Origin: Bacteroides sp.
GTDB taxonomy: Bacteria > Bacteroidota > Bacteroidia > Bacteroidales > Bacteroidaceae
DNA: 64,000 bases
Direction: 5' to 3'
Assembly (NCBI GenBank): GCA_021201335.1
Contig: JAJQFD010000042.1
Location: 62,001-126,000, forward strand
Part shown: one piece after another, positions 38,125 through 47,315 of the stretch
Numbering within the stretch: the stretch's first letter is position 1
Layout: each line of letters starts with the position of its first letter
Program-made: the position numbers and the translations under genes
The notes under the pieces: model-generated
Databases searched by the model: none
The model's input: only the letters and a program-made list of their open reading frames with translations
Told to the model about the DNA's origin: nothing

Positions 38125-38532
38125 ATGATGAAAAAAGCAATTGAATTTTTAAGAACTCACTGGGATGTAGCATTGGCAACAGTTGGAGCGAATAACCGGC
38201 CTAAACTGCGTGCTTTCCAGATTATGCGAATTGACGAAAATAATGATATCTATTTTGCTACCACGAAAGACAAAGAGGTATACACACAATTGATGTCAAA
38301 TCCTTATATGGAAATTCTGGCAATGGATGGAAACATCTCCGTCCGGGTGGCAGGGGTGGCCGAATTTAATATACCAGATAAAACCGGAGAATCCATTTAT
38401 TACGAAAACACCCTCTTGCAAGGATTATATAAAGATCATCGCTCCTTAATATATTTCGTAATGAATGTACAAGAGATTGATTATTATGATATGAGTACTA
38501 ATCCACCGACCATGGAGACATATACTGTTTAA
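38125..38532 (+). CDS. Pyridoxamine 5'-phosphate oxidase-like FMN-binding protein
   Basis: 135 residues with the split-barrel PNPOx-like fold: DVALATVGANNRPKLRAF is the typical flavin-binding first strand pair, followed by IYFATTKDKEVYTQL. Small members of this group are cytoplasmic flavin oxidoreductases of mostly unknown substrate, unlikely to be the true PdxH. Monocistronic; an inverted-repeat element follows at 38580-38700. Confidence 0.88.
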   Translation: MMKKAIEFLRTHWDVALATVGANNRPKLRAFQIMRIDENNDIYFATTKDKEVYTQLMSNPYMEILAMDGNISVRVAGVAEFNIPDKTGESIYYENTLLQGLYKDHRSLIYFVMNVQEIDYYDMSTNPPTMETYTV

Positions 38533-38579
38533 ATCCGGATATTCATGGCTTTCGTTACTTTAGTTGAAGACTTTCCTTA

Positions 38580-38700
38580 TGGATCGAAGTAGGAAGAAGG
38601 CTGTATGTTGACAGATTTGGCCCAGGGGTAAAGTGAACGTAGTGAACAACACCCTGGGTTAAATCTGTCAGGCTTATAGCCTTCTTATTACGTAAATCCA
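38580..38700. repeat. Long imperfect hairpin element
   Basis: GGATCGAAGTAGGAAGAAGG and ACAGATTTGGCCCAGGGGT on the left face ACCCTGGGTTAAATCTGT and GCCTTCTTATTACGTAAATCC on the right; arms are about 49 bases with a loop AAAGTGAACGTAGTGAACAAC. Situated between the PNPOx-like gene and the GH43 promoter. Confidence 0.85.
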
Positions 38701-38731
38701 TAATTACTAGTATATAATTTCTTGGAAATAA

Positions 38732-38760
38732 TTTTAATCACTTAAAAAATACTAGTTTTG
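38732..38760 (+). promoter_or_regulatory. Promoter of the GH43 gene
   Basis: TAGTTTTG at 38753-38760 with TTGG at 38732-38735, 17 bases between them, fits the Bacteroidetes TTTG/TAnnTTTG pattern. The start codon is 45 bases downstream. Confidence 0.5.
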
Positions 38761-38804
38761 AACTTCTGAAAGAATAATCTTTTAACCGCATTAATTTAAA
38801 AACT

Positions 38805-39935
38805 ATGATAAAAAAAGTTCTTATCTACTACATGAGTGTATTCTTTCTTTTCTCATGCCAATCAAAAGATAAATATACCTCTTTTACTCCCGGCGAACAT
38901 TGGCTGGATAATAATGGAGTGCATATCAAAGCTCACGGAGGAGGTATTTTATACGATAACGGTATATATTATTGGTTTGGAGAACATAAAACAGAAGGAG
39001 AAGCTGGGAATGTAGCGAATGTAGGAGTGCATTGTTACTCATCCACCGACCTGTACAACTGGAAAGACGAAGGAATAGCCTTATCCGTCGTACCCGAAGG
39101 AAGCAATTCGGATATAGAAAAAGGCTGTATCCTGGAACGTCCGAAAGTGATTTATAATAAAAATACAAATACGTATGTAATGTGGTTCCATCTTGAACCC
39201 AAAGGCAAAGGTTATACCGGAGCACTCAGTGGAGTAGCAGTCAGCGATAAGATAACAGGACCTTATTCATACATGCATGCTGTTCGTCCCAATAAAGGAG
39301 TCCTTCCTTTTAATGCCAAAGATATCCATAAAGGAGAAAGCCACACGGAAGGAATTTCTTTTGATGGCGGAAGCTTACCTGGCAATGTGGATTCTTTAAA
39401 TATTCTGGGAAGAGACTTGCCTACGGGTCAAATGGCACGTGACATGACTTTATTTGTGGATGATGATGGAACAGCCTATCACATATATTCTTCGGAAGAA
39501 AATAGTACAATACATATCGCCGAATTGACTCCGAATTATCAGCAACACAGTGGAAAGTATGGTCGTTTCTTCCCCGGAAGATTCATGGAAGCCCCTGCCC
39601 TCTTCAAAAAAGATGGTAAATACTATCTGATGGCATCCGGTTGTACCGGATGGGCACCAAACGCAGCTCGTTCGGCCGTTGCAGACTCCATCCTGGGAGA
39701 GTGGAAAGAACTGGGCAATCCTTGCGTGGGTAATGATGCGGAAACAACCTTTCATTCGCAAAGTACCTATATACTCCCAGTACAGGGTGAAAAAGATGCC
39801 TTTATCTATATGGGCGATCGTTGGACACCTGATAATGCAATTGATGGAAGATATATTTGGTTACCAGTTCAGTTCGAAGGCGAAAAATTTATCTTGGAAT
39901 GGAAAGATAAATGGAAGTTGAATGACTTTTTATAA
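38805..39935 (+). CDS. Glycoside hydrolase family 43 lipoprotein (exo-beta-1,3-galactanase-like clade)
   Basis: 376 residues, lipoprotein signal (FLFSC-QSKD). The five-bladed propeller of GH43 is seen in repeated strand patterns; the N-terminal block GVHIKAHGGGILYDNGIYYW followed by FGEHK, then ERPKVIYN and FMEAPALFKKDGKYYLM, is typical of the subfamily 24/34 group that acts on beta-1,3-galactan side chains (arabinogalactan). A promoter with TAGTTTTG (38753-38760) and TTGG (38732-38735) is close upstream. It stands alone, without SusC/D. Subfamily assignment is tentative. Confidence 0.85.
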   Translation: MIKKVLIYYMSVFFLFSCQSKDKYTSFTPGEHWLDNNGVHIKAHGGGILYDNGIYYWFGEHKTEGEAGNVANVGVHCYSSTDLYNWKDEGIALSVVPEGSNSDIEKGCILERPKVIYNKNTNTYVMWFHLEPKGKGYTGALSGVAVSDKITGPYSYMHAVRPNKGVLPFNAKDIHKGESHTEGISFDGGSLPGNVDSLNILGRDLPTGQMARDMTLFVDDDGTAYHIYSSEENSTIHIAELTPNYQQHSGKYGRFFPGRFMEAPALFKKDGKYYLMASGCTGWAPNAARSAVADSILGEWKELGNPCVGNDAETTFHSQSTYILPVQGEKDAFIYMGDRWTPDNAIDGRYIWLPVQFEGEKFILEWKDKWKLNDFL

Positions 39936-40303
39936 CTCAATATCTAAAGCCAGATTCTTCGGGATAATTCAGTTTTTTAAAATGAAGTATTCTCTGTTAG
40001 CAATTAATTCCATATAATCATAAATACGCTATTTAAGATGCGAAGATATATATACATATAATATTTATATACATTTCGCAATCAAACTTATTGATTTAAT
40101 TTAATAAATCTATCTTTTTGCACTATCAGAATTATCTTTTTGTATTACTTCCTCCTTTCAATTTATCCGACAAGAAATCAAGGATTTAAATTAAAAACTT
40201 CTTCCAAGCATTGAATAAATATTGATTTAATTACATAAAACAAACAAGAAACCGAATTGTTATATGTTATATTATTATCTGAAGCTACCTAAATAATATA
40301 ACT
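39936..40303. other. Gap between GH43 and lipoprotein genes
   Basis: About 370 AT-rich bases; I see no gene, repeat or clear terminator. Confidence 0.5.
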
Positions 40304-40771
40304 ATGAGTAAAATTTCATTTGCGATGTGTCTCATATGCTTTTTTGTCGTATTTGCTTGTACGAATACACAAAAGAATCTGAATCAGGATAATACCTATG
40401 CCGTAAACTCACTGCGAGTAGAGACACCCCCTACCCTTTACCCGGCTCCACTCGATACTGTTTCATTTGAGATGCTTTATACCAGTGAAACGAAACGAAT
40501 TGACAAAAAAGCGAATCAAAATATTTACCTGAAATTTCCTTCCCTGGACTATACCAGGATGAATGGTAAAATAACCCTTCTCGATTCTTTGAGCAATATC
40601 CGCTTTTCACAAATTATTTTGCCGGATGGCACTATGGATGGTCCTTTCGGAAATGAGATGAGCTACCATCTTCCTATCAAAGGTGAATATGTATTAATTC
40701 TCCATGAGAATATGATGGCTGGCGATCCGTGGGAAGGCACATTTGATGTAACCCTAACAATTAGTAAATAA
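40304..40771 (+). CDS. Small lipoprotein, function unknown
   Basis: 155 residues with a lipoprotein signal (VVFAC-TNTQ) and a beta-sandwich-like body (IYLKFPSLDYTRMNGKITLL). Some pattern similarity to GldH-like Bacteroidetes lipoproteins can be seen, but not enough to assign it. It ends 23 bases before terC and may be co-transcribed. Confidence 0.7.
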   Translation: MSKISFAMCLICFFVVFACTNTQKNLNQDNTYAVNSLRVETPPTLYPAPLDTVSFEMLYTSETKRIDKKANQNIYLKFPSLDYTRMNGKITLLDSLSNIRFSQIILPDGTMDGPFGNEMSYHLPIKGEYVLILHENMMAGDPWEGTFDVTLTISK

Positions 40772-40794
40772 AACATTGATTTATTGAAATACAA

Positions 40795-41620
40795 ATGATG
40801 GAAATTCTTCATACTTTTCTACTTCCCAGCGCGTGGGTCGCCTTACTTACCTTGGCTTTTCTGGAAATTGTATTAGGGATCGATAACATTGTATTTCTTT
40901 CGATCATGTCTTCCAAGTTGCCCGAACACCAACAGCCGAAGGCTCGTTTTATCGGTTTGTTGCTGGCAATGTTGGCGCGTATTGCATTATTGTTTGGAGT
41001 ATCTTTATTGATGCGTTTAACGCAACCTATCTTTTCCTTTCATGCCTCCTGGATTGATGGTTCCATTACCGGACAAAGTATCATTATCTTACTAGGAGGA
41101 CTTTTCTTAATTTATAAAAGTGTAACCGAAGTACATCATAAAATAGAAGGAGCAGACGAGAATGTAAACATCAACACCAAGCATCCTAGTTTCTGGAGAA
41201 TTATTGCGGAGATCGTAGCATTGGACATCATTTTTTCTTTTGATAGTGTTCTTACCGCGGTTGGGATGGTTAGTTTCCGTGATTTTGGTTACGGAGGAGC
41301 TATGGCAATTATGATTACCGCTATTATTGTGGCAGTATTGATGATGATGTTTTTCCGGCCCAATTAGCAAATTCGTGAATACACACCCCACTATCCAAAT
41401 GCTGGCACTTTCTTTTCTGATCCTGATTGGTGTTATGCTATTGGTAGAAGCTGCCCACCTAGCCAATCTCACTATCTTCGGAACAGAAATACATGAGATT
41501 CCTAAGGGATATATTTATTTTGCCATTGCTTTTTCACTATTGGTAGAAGTCCTGAATATGAGAGTCAGCAAGCGAAAAATGGCTGCCCGGGAAAATAAAG
41601 AATCTGCTAAGGTTCAGTAA
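40795..41620 (+). pseudogene. TerC-family integral membrane protein, frameshifted
   Basis: The first frame (40795-41367) has WVALLTLAFLEIVLGIDNIV, the TerC signature with acidic residues in the membrane, and ALDIIFSFDSVLTAVGM, the second half of the internal repeat. It then hits TAG. The frame from 41375 to 41620 carries the last helices ([17 protein letters not shown]). Removing one T from the T5 run at 41350-41354 joins [20 protein letters not shown] and gives about 275 residues with seven or more helices. TerC proteins are linked to metal ion export and co-translational metalation. Its 3' end overlaps the convergent gene by 14 bases. Confidence 0.87.
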
Positions 41621-43175
41621 TGTTTTTCTCAGGTTCGGATACTTCACTCAAATTATTCATGATTAATTCTTTCAATTCTTCTTCGGGCAGGATTACATTT
41701 AAGTGGCCCCAAAAATCTGCATCATATATATGCTTTGTTTCTGAAAATACCGAACGAACAGAGAGACGTTCCGAACGAGGAAAGCTATGTACATTCTTTT
41801 TATCCACATCACAAGTCACCATTTCAAACCATATATTTAGAGAAGAACTGAAGAGATGTCTTTTTTTACGCACCCGGAATTCCACATCTCCACGAACATA
41901 ATTCAACGCATATACACCATCGGGGTCTTGTCTATAGGAGACAATATATGAAGCTTTACGAAGGGTAAGATCCAGATTCCGGCTCTTCTTTTCAATAAAA
42001 TTACCAGTCGCTTTTTTAATATAATCCGGATGTATTTCAAAACGGGCCTCCACCAATGCATAATTTTCCATATCAATAAAAAGAAGTCCGCGATACAAAG
42101 GTTGGCGATTACTTTTCTTCTGTTCAAAAGAGATAACATTTACCAGTCGCCCATCAATCGTATTTATATCAACATGTGCATAATTATAAGGATTTTCTGA
42201 ATCATCAATCAACAGAAAATCCGGAAGTTCCTTCATCACATCCAAGAGTATAGTCGACTGGATACCGGATTTTACCCGTGCAAATAAAGTATCCCTTTCC
42301 TGCCTGTCAACAATATGCCGCATCTTAATCAATTTAACCTGGTCGCCATGTTCTTTTCCATAATCCGTTTTATATGTTTTCAAAACAGCTTCTGTTAAAC
42401 TTTGATTTCTGCTTTTTCTCTCCACAACTTCCCGATAAAAAGAAGTAAGATATATAGGTTCAGTAGCATAATTCCGTTCTCTGTATTCCAGCATTTTTCT
42501 TATTTCTAAAATGGGATTGGCAGGACGGATTATTACTTCCTGCAAAGGAACCACTTTCGGTTCTAAAGCAATTTCAATATAACGGTTGGCGACAAAATCC
42601 ATCTCGATTTCCGCATTTTCATAACCGATATGAGATATTTTTACGGACGCTTGTTGAAGCGAATCCGGAACATTAAGTCGAAAACCTCCTGCCTGGTTGG
42701 TAATTGTTCCGATTGAAGTTCCATTCAATGTAACATTCGCTGATGCGATTTGTTCTTTGGAGAAAAGATCGAAAACTAAACCAGTTACAGAAATATAATT
42801 GGTTACTTTTAATTCGGGAGGAGAAGCTGAAGAGGGAATTTTCAAAGGTAGACTTAATAAAATATGGTTACCAATTAATTCAATTCTTAACTGCCAGTTA
42901 CCGGTTATATTATAAATTGCTTCCCGCAATGTATATTCTTTTTTATTCAATTTCACCTTCCGGTCATTATCAATCAACTGGCTATCGTAAATAAATAAAT
43001 AATCTGTTTGCTCAGACACCTGCCTGAGAAGTTCGTAAATCGTGCCTTCAGTTTGTTTCAGTATAACCTTCCGGTTGAGCCAATCAGTATCTTCCGCTCC
43101 CCACACGAAGGTAGCGATCAGAAAGACAGACCATCGAAGAAAGTGTAAAGAAACCTGATTTACTTTCCCAGACAT
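41607..43175 (-). CDS. STN and CarboxypepD_reg domain protein without TonB-dependent barrel
   Basis: 522 residues, exported ([17 protein letters not shown]). An STN domain (about 30-112; [20 protein letters not shown]), then a CarboxypepD_reg-like Ig fold (about 128-205; [21 protein letters not shown]), then about 300 residues that are not plug or barrel but match the C-terminal part of the protein at 44663-45919 ([11 protein letters not shown] versus [39 protein letters not shown] versus YLNYIRNEIKFK). It starts 6 bases after a FecR gene. STN domains usually signal through FecR, so this may be a sensor or effector of that sigma system. Function unknown. Confidence 0.82.
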   Translation of the reverse strand: MSGKVNQVSLHFLRWSVFLIATFVWGAEDTDWLNRKVILKQTEGTIYELLRQVSEQTDYLFIYDSQLIDNDRKVKLNKKEYTLREAIYNITGNWQLRIELIGNHILLSLPLKIPSSASPPELKVTNYISVTGLVFDLFSKEQIASANVTLNGTSIGTITNQAGGFRLNVPDSLQQASVKISHIGYENAEIEMDFVANRYIEIALEPKVVPLQEVIIRPANPILEIRKMLEYRERNYATEPIYLTSFYREVVERKSRNQSLTEAVLKTYKTDYGKEHGDQVKLIKMRHIVDRQERDTLFARVKSGIQSTILLDVMKELPDFLLIDDSENPYNYAHVDINTIDGRLVNVISFEQKKSNRQPLYRGLLFIDMENYALVEARFEIHPDYIKKATGNFIEKKSRNLDLTLRKASYIVSYRQDPDGVYALNYVRGDVEFRVRKKRHLFSSSLNIWFEMVTCDVDKKNVHSFPRSERLSVRSVFSETKHIYDADFWGHLNVILPEEELKELIMNNLSEVSEPEKNITEP

Positions 43176-43181
43176 GAAAAA

Positions 43182-44039
43182 TTAATTAGCTGAGGTTATA
43201 CATAGAGTATTTTGTTGCCGGACATAATTCAGATTCAATGCCCGACAAATCAACCGCGCAATTTCTTCGGGGGATTCACTAGACAAGGTTACTGCAAGCA
43301 ACCGGCTTTCCAATTCCGGTGATAATTGCAAACGGTTTTCTCCCGTTCTTTCATTCATAATACGAATAATATTGGAGAGAGTTTGGTCTTTAAAATGAAT
43401 ATGTTGTAAATAATTAGTAAACTGTGACAGATCAGCAATGGGCTGACGCTGTAATTCGCCAGCTTGTAACAAAGCTGTTTCACCAAAATTTACTAAGAGA
43501 CTCTTTCCATTTTCGCGCGAAGTAACTTTCACTTTTCCCGTTTTCACAGAAAGTGAAAAAGAGCTTTCGCGACTTTCTACGGTAAAGGAAGTACCTAATA
43601 CTTCTATAATGGCGGAAGTTGTATGAATGATAAAAGGACGAGCAGGATCCGCATCTATTTCGAAAAAAGCATTTCCCAATAAAGAAACTTCACGTTTATT
43701 CTCGGCAAAGGACACGGGATATTCAATGGATGTTTGTTCGCTCAGGTAAACTGTTGAACCATCTTGCAAGGTACTAACTAACGTAGGATGGCCTATCTCA
43801 TTTTGTAATACCCGCTTTTCTTGGCCAATAGATATTTGGTTTTGTTGGGGCCAGAAATAGAATGTCAGCCCACTTATTAATAATACTGCAACGGCGGCCG
43901 TCCATTTTAATAGAGGAATTAAACCTATAGTGGGCTTGTTCCCGATATTCTCATCGGGCAATAAACCATCCTGCTCTAAACGCAGGTATAATTGGTTCCA
44001 ACTTTCATTTACCTTATTATTTTGTTCTCTAAAAGTCAT
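43182..44039 (-). CDS. FecR-family anti-sigma factor
   Basis: 285 residues: short cytoplasmic N-part, one transmembrane helix (about 45-65; LLKWTAAVAVLLISGLTFYF), the FecR domain (about 85-180; TSIEYPVSFAENKREVSLLG) and a DUF4974-type C-terminal domain (about 210-282; FKDQTLSNIIRIMNERTG). It overlaps the sigma gene by four bases and is followed at 6 bases by the STN protein, a compact three-gene unit. Confidence 0.92.
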   Translation of the reverse strand: MTFREQNNKVNESWNQLYLRLEQDGLLPDENIGNKPTIGLIPLLKWTAAVAVLLISGLTFYFWPQQNQISIGQEKRVLQNEIGHPTLVSTLQDGSTVYLSEQTSIEYPVSFAENKREVSLLGNAFFEIDADPARPFIIHTTSAIIEVLGTSFTVESRESSFSLSVKTGKVKVTSRENGKSLLVNFGETALLQAGELQRQPIADLSQFTNYLQHIHFKDQTLSNIIRIMNERTGENRLQLSPELESRLLAVTLSSESPEEIARLICRALNLNYVRQQNTLCITSAN

Positions 44040-44587
44040 AATGTATATGTATATTTCTCAATCTCTTTTCGAAGTGTCTGATAAGCTTTTGTCATCTCAG
44101 CCTCGATTGTTTTTACAGAAAGTGATAATTGTTCAGCAATTTCTTTGTATTTCAGTCCTTCGAAACGGTGCATCCCAAAAATGCGGCGGCGTCTGTTAGG
44201 TAAAAGTTGTAAAGTCCGGTTAATCACTTCTTCCAGTTCCTTGTATTCCAGATGCTCTTGAGGCGTATCTGTCGGAGTATTATTTTTTTTAGAAAGAATA
44301 AACCGTTTATGCCGTTCTCTTACATTCAGATGTTCGCAATGCTGCAATGCTTGGTTGCGAACCGCTCCATACAAGTAAGATTTCAAAGAACGCAGAATGT
44401 TCAGGTTTTCCCTTTCTTTCCATAATTGATAAAATAATTCCTGCACAATTTCCTCGGATATTTCACTATTACCTGTTATACTGAACGCATAGAACGAGAG
44501 GGAGGAATAATAAAGCCGAAAGACATGCTCAAATGTCTTAATATCTCCTTCTTTAATTTTCTTTACTATAAGTAATTCGTTCAGCAT
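44036..44587 (-). CDS. RNA polymerase ECF sigma factor
   Basis: The ATG at 44587 (MLNELLIVKKIKEGD) is preferred because the longer frame starts at a TTG inside the TATATTTG -7 box (44621-44628). About 183 residues: region 2 (AFSITGNSEISEEIVQELFYQLW) and region 4 (YKEIAEQLSLSVKTIEAEMTKAY). With the overlapping fecR and the STN protein it forms a sigma/anti-sigma/STN unit that is probably autoregulated. Confidence 0.92.
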   Translation of the reverse strand: MLNELLIVKKIKEGDIKTFEHVFRLYYSSLSFYAFSITGNSEISEEIVQELFYQLWKERENLNILRSLKSYLYGAVRNQALQHCEHLNVRERHKRFILSKKNNTPTDTPQEHLEYKELEEVINRTLQLLPNRRRRIFGMHRFEGLKYKEIAEQLSLSVKTIEAEMTKAYQTLRKEIEKYTYTL

Positions 44588-44620
44588 AACAGTTACAGTA
44601 CCTGGGAGTTTATATATATT

Positions 44621-44628
44621 CAAATATA
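44621..44628 (-). promoter_or_regulatory. -7 box of the second sigma gene
   Basis: TATATTTG on the minus strand, 34 bases before ATG 44587. The TTG of the longer open frame lies inside it. Confidence 0.6.
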
Positions 44629-44662
44629 CTAAAACTACAGGAAGTCGTGAAAACTTCTTCCA

Positions 44663-45919
44663 TTAACGGTACTGCTTTTTCAGTTTATTCACAGCTGATT
44701 CCAGCGATTCTGTAGGAGCTATGATATTATAACCTTCCCAGAAATCTTCATCATAAAAACTGCCGACATTGTCAGATAGCACACTTTTCAATTTGAATGC
44801 ATCTCGATAAGCAATACTGGATACATTTTGTAGCTGTTTATCGGTTACTACCATTTCAGAAACCACAGAATAACCAGTGGAGAAAAGACGTCGCTTCCAA
44901 TCGCATTTAAATTTAATTTCATTGCGGATATAATTCAGATAAGTATGTCCATTCTCATTTTTGTAAGTTACCAGGTAAGTCAATTCCTCAGGCTTAAACC
45001 GCAGATTAAACGGTTTTTTCTTCAAAATTGCATTTGTTATCTTATTCCGGTCTTTCATATTATAACTAAACTCAGCTTGAGTAAATGACAGATTCCCTTC
45101 ATCAATATAGAGTTTACCGTAGAAAAGCGGATAAGGTTGTATACGTTGTGGTTCAAAACTAACTACGTAATGAGGACGTTCATCCAACATTACAGGGGTT
45201 TCCATTTTGAACTTGTAATCTTTCAACGCTTCTTCGCCGAGAATAAGATCCCGGTTTTTTACCACATCGCCATAAATAGCACCTATCGGTCCACCCTGCA
45301 ATTTAACAATAAGCGTATCCCCCGCTTTCGGGCTAACAAGTTGGCGTCCTTTAAAAACCTGTACACGATCGCGATCAACATCTTCTGAATAAGGTGTTTT
45401 ATAGATATTAATCACGGCTTCAGTTACATTAATGTAGTTTCTTCTTTTTCTGACTGTCTCCCGATAGAAACCCGTCAGCAGATTAGGTGAAACACTGTTA
45501 TTTACCGGCACTTTACTGGCGGCTTCCTGCACAAGTTTCAGTGGATCCATAGCCCGAACCACCACTTCGGGCAACGTGTTTGCATTAGAGCTAAGCAAGA
45601 CTGTTATATCTTCCAGATCTTCTCCTTTCAGCGTTACAATCTGATTCATATATCCCAAATAAGATATTTCCAACCGCTTTGCCTGAATACTATCAGCCAC
45701 TTTAATGGTAAATCCACCTTCAGAGTTCGTCACCGTTCCAATACTGGTGCCGGGTACAGAAATGTTCACATATTCCAGTGTTTTGCGGGTTTGTTGGTCT
45801 TTTACCACACCGGAAACTGTTACATAATCCGGACTCTTCCGGTTTTTGGAAGAAAGTATTGGGCTACAAACACATAGCACACAAAAAATAGCGGTTGCTT
45901 TTATTAATTCTGTTTTCAT
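44663..45919 (-). CDS. CarboxypepD_reg-like domain protein, paralogue of the STN protein
   Basis: 418 residues with a Sec signal (LCVCSPILSSK). A CarboxypepD_reg-like domain (about 32-110; TSIGTVTNSEGGFTIKV) leads to a region of about 300 residues that shares several blocks with the C-terminal part of the protein at 41607-43175, but there is no STN domain and no barrel. It lies 76 bases upstream of the sigma gene promoter, so it is likely transcribed separately or is read through. Probably envelope-located; function unknown. Confidence 0.8.
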   Translation of the reverse strand: MKTELIKATAIFCVLCVCSPILSSKNRKSPDYVTVSGVVKDQQTRKTLEYVNISVPGTSIGTVTNSEGGFTIKVADSIQAKRLEISYLGYMNQIVTLKGEDLEDITVLLSSNANTLPEVVVRAMDPLKLVQEAASKVPVNNSVSPNLLTGFYRETVRKRRNYINVTEAVINIYKTPYSEDVDRDRVQVFKGRQLVSPKAGDTLIVKLQGGPIGAIYGDVVKNRDLILGEEALKDYKFKMETPVMLDERPHYVVSFEPQRIQPYPLFYGKLYIDEGNLSFTQAEFSYNMKDRNKITNAILKKKPFNLRFKPEELTYLVTYKNENGHTYLNYIRNEIKFKCDWKRRLFSTGYSVVSEMVVTDKQLQNVSSIAYRDAFKLKSVLSDNVGSFYDEDFWEGYNIIAPTESLESAVNKLKKQYR

Positions 45920-45984
45920 AAGTATGATGTTTTTTATTCAACTTTTAAAAGCGTTTACATACTTAAGATCGGTGGGAAATAAAA

Positions 45985-46018
45985 AACCCTATCGAAAAAT
46001 GATCTTTTTTCAATAGGG
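45985..46018 (-). terminator. Terminator of the cold-shock gene
   Basis: On the minus strand CCCTATTGAAAAA pairs with TTTTTCGATAGGG, directly followed by TTTTTT; it starts about 78 bases past the stop of the cold-shock gene. Confidence 0.85.
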
Positions 46019-46095
46019 ATGCCATTTTTAAATTTGCTTTTCAATTCTCAGCTATACACTTATAACTTATGCACAGAAAAGCATCTATCATTTTT

Positions 46096-46549
46096 TTATT
46101 TATCTGCCTTCTTTATATTTACGGTATTCATTCCACGTGGTCCACGTTCCAACTCAAAGACCACAATATCACCTTCCACAAGATTGCCGGGCGTATTGCT
46201 TACATGAAAAAAATATTTGTCTGTACCAGCCAAGCTTTTAATAAAGCCATAGCCTTTCGAAGTATTAAAATGCTCAATTCTTCCTTTATTAACAGTTACT
46301 TCTTCATCAGATTCTGTTTTTTTTTGGAGTGGAAATACGAATTTCTTCTGTATTCGTATCTTCTTTTTTACTCATATCAGGAGGGGTAGACGTTATCATA
46401 CCATTTTCATCAACATAAGCTATCATATCCTCAAATGATCTGGATTTACCTTCCGTTTTTCTTTCTTCTTTCTTCTTTTGTTTTTCCAATCGTTTTGATT
46501 GCTTCTTTTTTTCATTTTCTCTTTTGTTCGATGAAATTGGTTTCGCCAT
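46096..46549 (-). pseudogene. Cold-shock domain protein with basic N-terminus, frameshifted
   Basis: ATG 46549 begins a Lys/Glu-rich coiled region (KKKQSKRLEKQKKKEERK) followed by FEDMIAYVDENGMITSTPPD, the standard N-terminus of the Bacteroides cold-shock-domain proteins of about 150 residues. The frame ends early in an A9 run (T9 on the plus strand, 46317-46325). With A8 it reads TPKKTESDEEVTVNKGRIEH and continues through the cold-shock domain (FNTSKGYGFIKS, FFHVSNTPGNLVEGD, FELERGPRG) to TAA at 46096-46098, about 151 codons. Likely RNA chaperone. The indel may be a sequencing error. A terminator hairpin follows at 45985-46018. Confidence 0.85.
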
Positions 46550-46644
46550 TTAATTCTCCTTTACTTCTAATAAATAATATATAATTGAATGAATCTTTCT
46601 ATTGTCTTATCTCCTGGTCTCAGTAATTTACCGAAAGAAATGAA

Positions 46645-46668
46645 AAAGGAGGTTTTTACACCTCCTTT
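46645..46668 (-). terminator. Terminator of the RRM gene
   Basis: AAAGGAGG (46645-46652) pairs with CCTCCTTT (46661-46668) around an 8-base loop, just past the stop at 46680. Confidence 0.75.
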
Positions 46669-46679
46669 CCTTATTAATT

Positions 46680-46994
46680 TTAATATCTTCTAGAGTTATT
46701 ATATCCGCCGCCACCGCGATTTCTGTTAAAACCACCGCCGCCGCTTCTTTCTGTTCTTGGTTTGGCTACGGTTACAGAAATAACTTTGCCGTCGTATTCT
46801 ACTCCGTTCAATTCGTCAATCGCTTTTTGTCCTTCTTTATCATCCGGCATTTCCACAAATCCGAATCCTCTCGATCTACCGCTTTCACGGTCCATAATTA
46901 CTCTAGCTGAAGAAATTTCTCCATACTCTGAAAATAAATCATTTAAGTCTGCATCATTGGTGCCATAACTTAAACCTGCAATGTAAATGTTCAT
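46680..46994 (-). CDS. RRM-domain RNA-binding protein
   Basis: 104 residues: one RNA recognition motif (about 2-78) with RNP2 IYIAGLSY and RNP1 RGFGFVEM, then a Gly/Arg/Asn-rich tail (GGGGFNRNRGGGGYNNSRRY). Such single-RRM proteins are common in Bacteroidetes and bind single-stranded RNA. The TATCTTTG -7 box at 47121-47128 predicts a leader of about 120 bases, which fits post-transcriptional (cold or stress) control, as inferred. A hairpin terminator follows at 46645-46668. Confidence 0.95.
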   Translation of the reverse strand: MNIYIAGLSYGTNDADLNDLFSEYGEISSARVIMDRESGRSRGFGFVEMPDDKEGQKAIDELNGVEYDGKVISVTVAKPRTERSGGGGFNRNRGGGGYNNSRRY

Positions 46995-47120
46995 TTAAAA
47001 TGTTTTTATAAAATAAAAAAAGATAATTTTTGATTGAGAGGAAAGATTAAGAATAGACTACTTAAAATGGTAAATAAAAAGGAGACTTCAACTATAACAA
47101 TTCATAACTCAAAATCGAAC

Positions 47121-47128
47121 CAAAGATA
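47121..47128 (-). promoter_or_regulatory. -7 box of the RRM gene
   Basis: TATCTTTG on the minus strand; predicts a leader of about 120 bases before ATG 46994. Confidence 0.6.
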
Positions 47129-47268
47129 CAACAATAATTTAAAAAGTAAAAAAATACAGATAAAAAAATGATTATTAAAGGATGTTTTCAAAACTCCGTT
47201 ATAAATCTTCTATATCCACCATTTATGAGAATAAGATATTTTAAGAAAACCGGAAAACAGATTATTAC

Positions 47269-47276
47269 TATCTTTG
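47269..47276 (+). promoter_or_regulatory. -7 box of the GNAT-like gene
   Basis: TATCTTTG 40 bases before ATG 47316; exact match to the common form. Confidence 0.65.
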
Positions 47277-47315
47277 CAATTTGGAATATTATAATTAGCA
47301 CGAAATATATCTATT

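Larger units (their letters stand above)
46995..47315. other. Divergent gap between RRM and GNAT genes
   Basis: About 320 bases holding the two promoters at 47121-47128 and 47269-47276 and the RRM leader; no other gene seen. Confidence 0.55.

Noticed and set aside
40304..40771. Calling the small lipoprotein GldH
   Set aside because: Only general beta-rich lipoprotein resemblance; no distinctive GldH motif visible.
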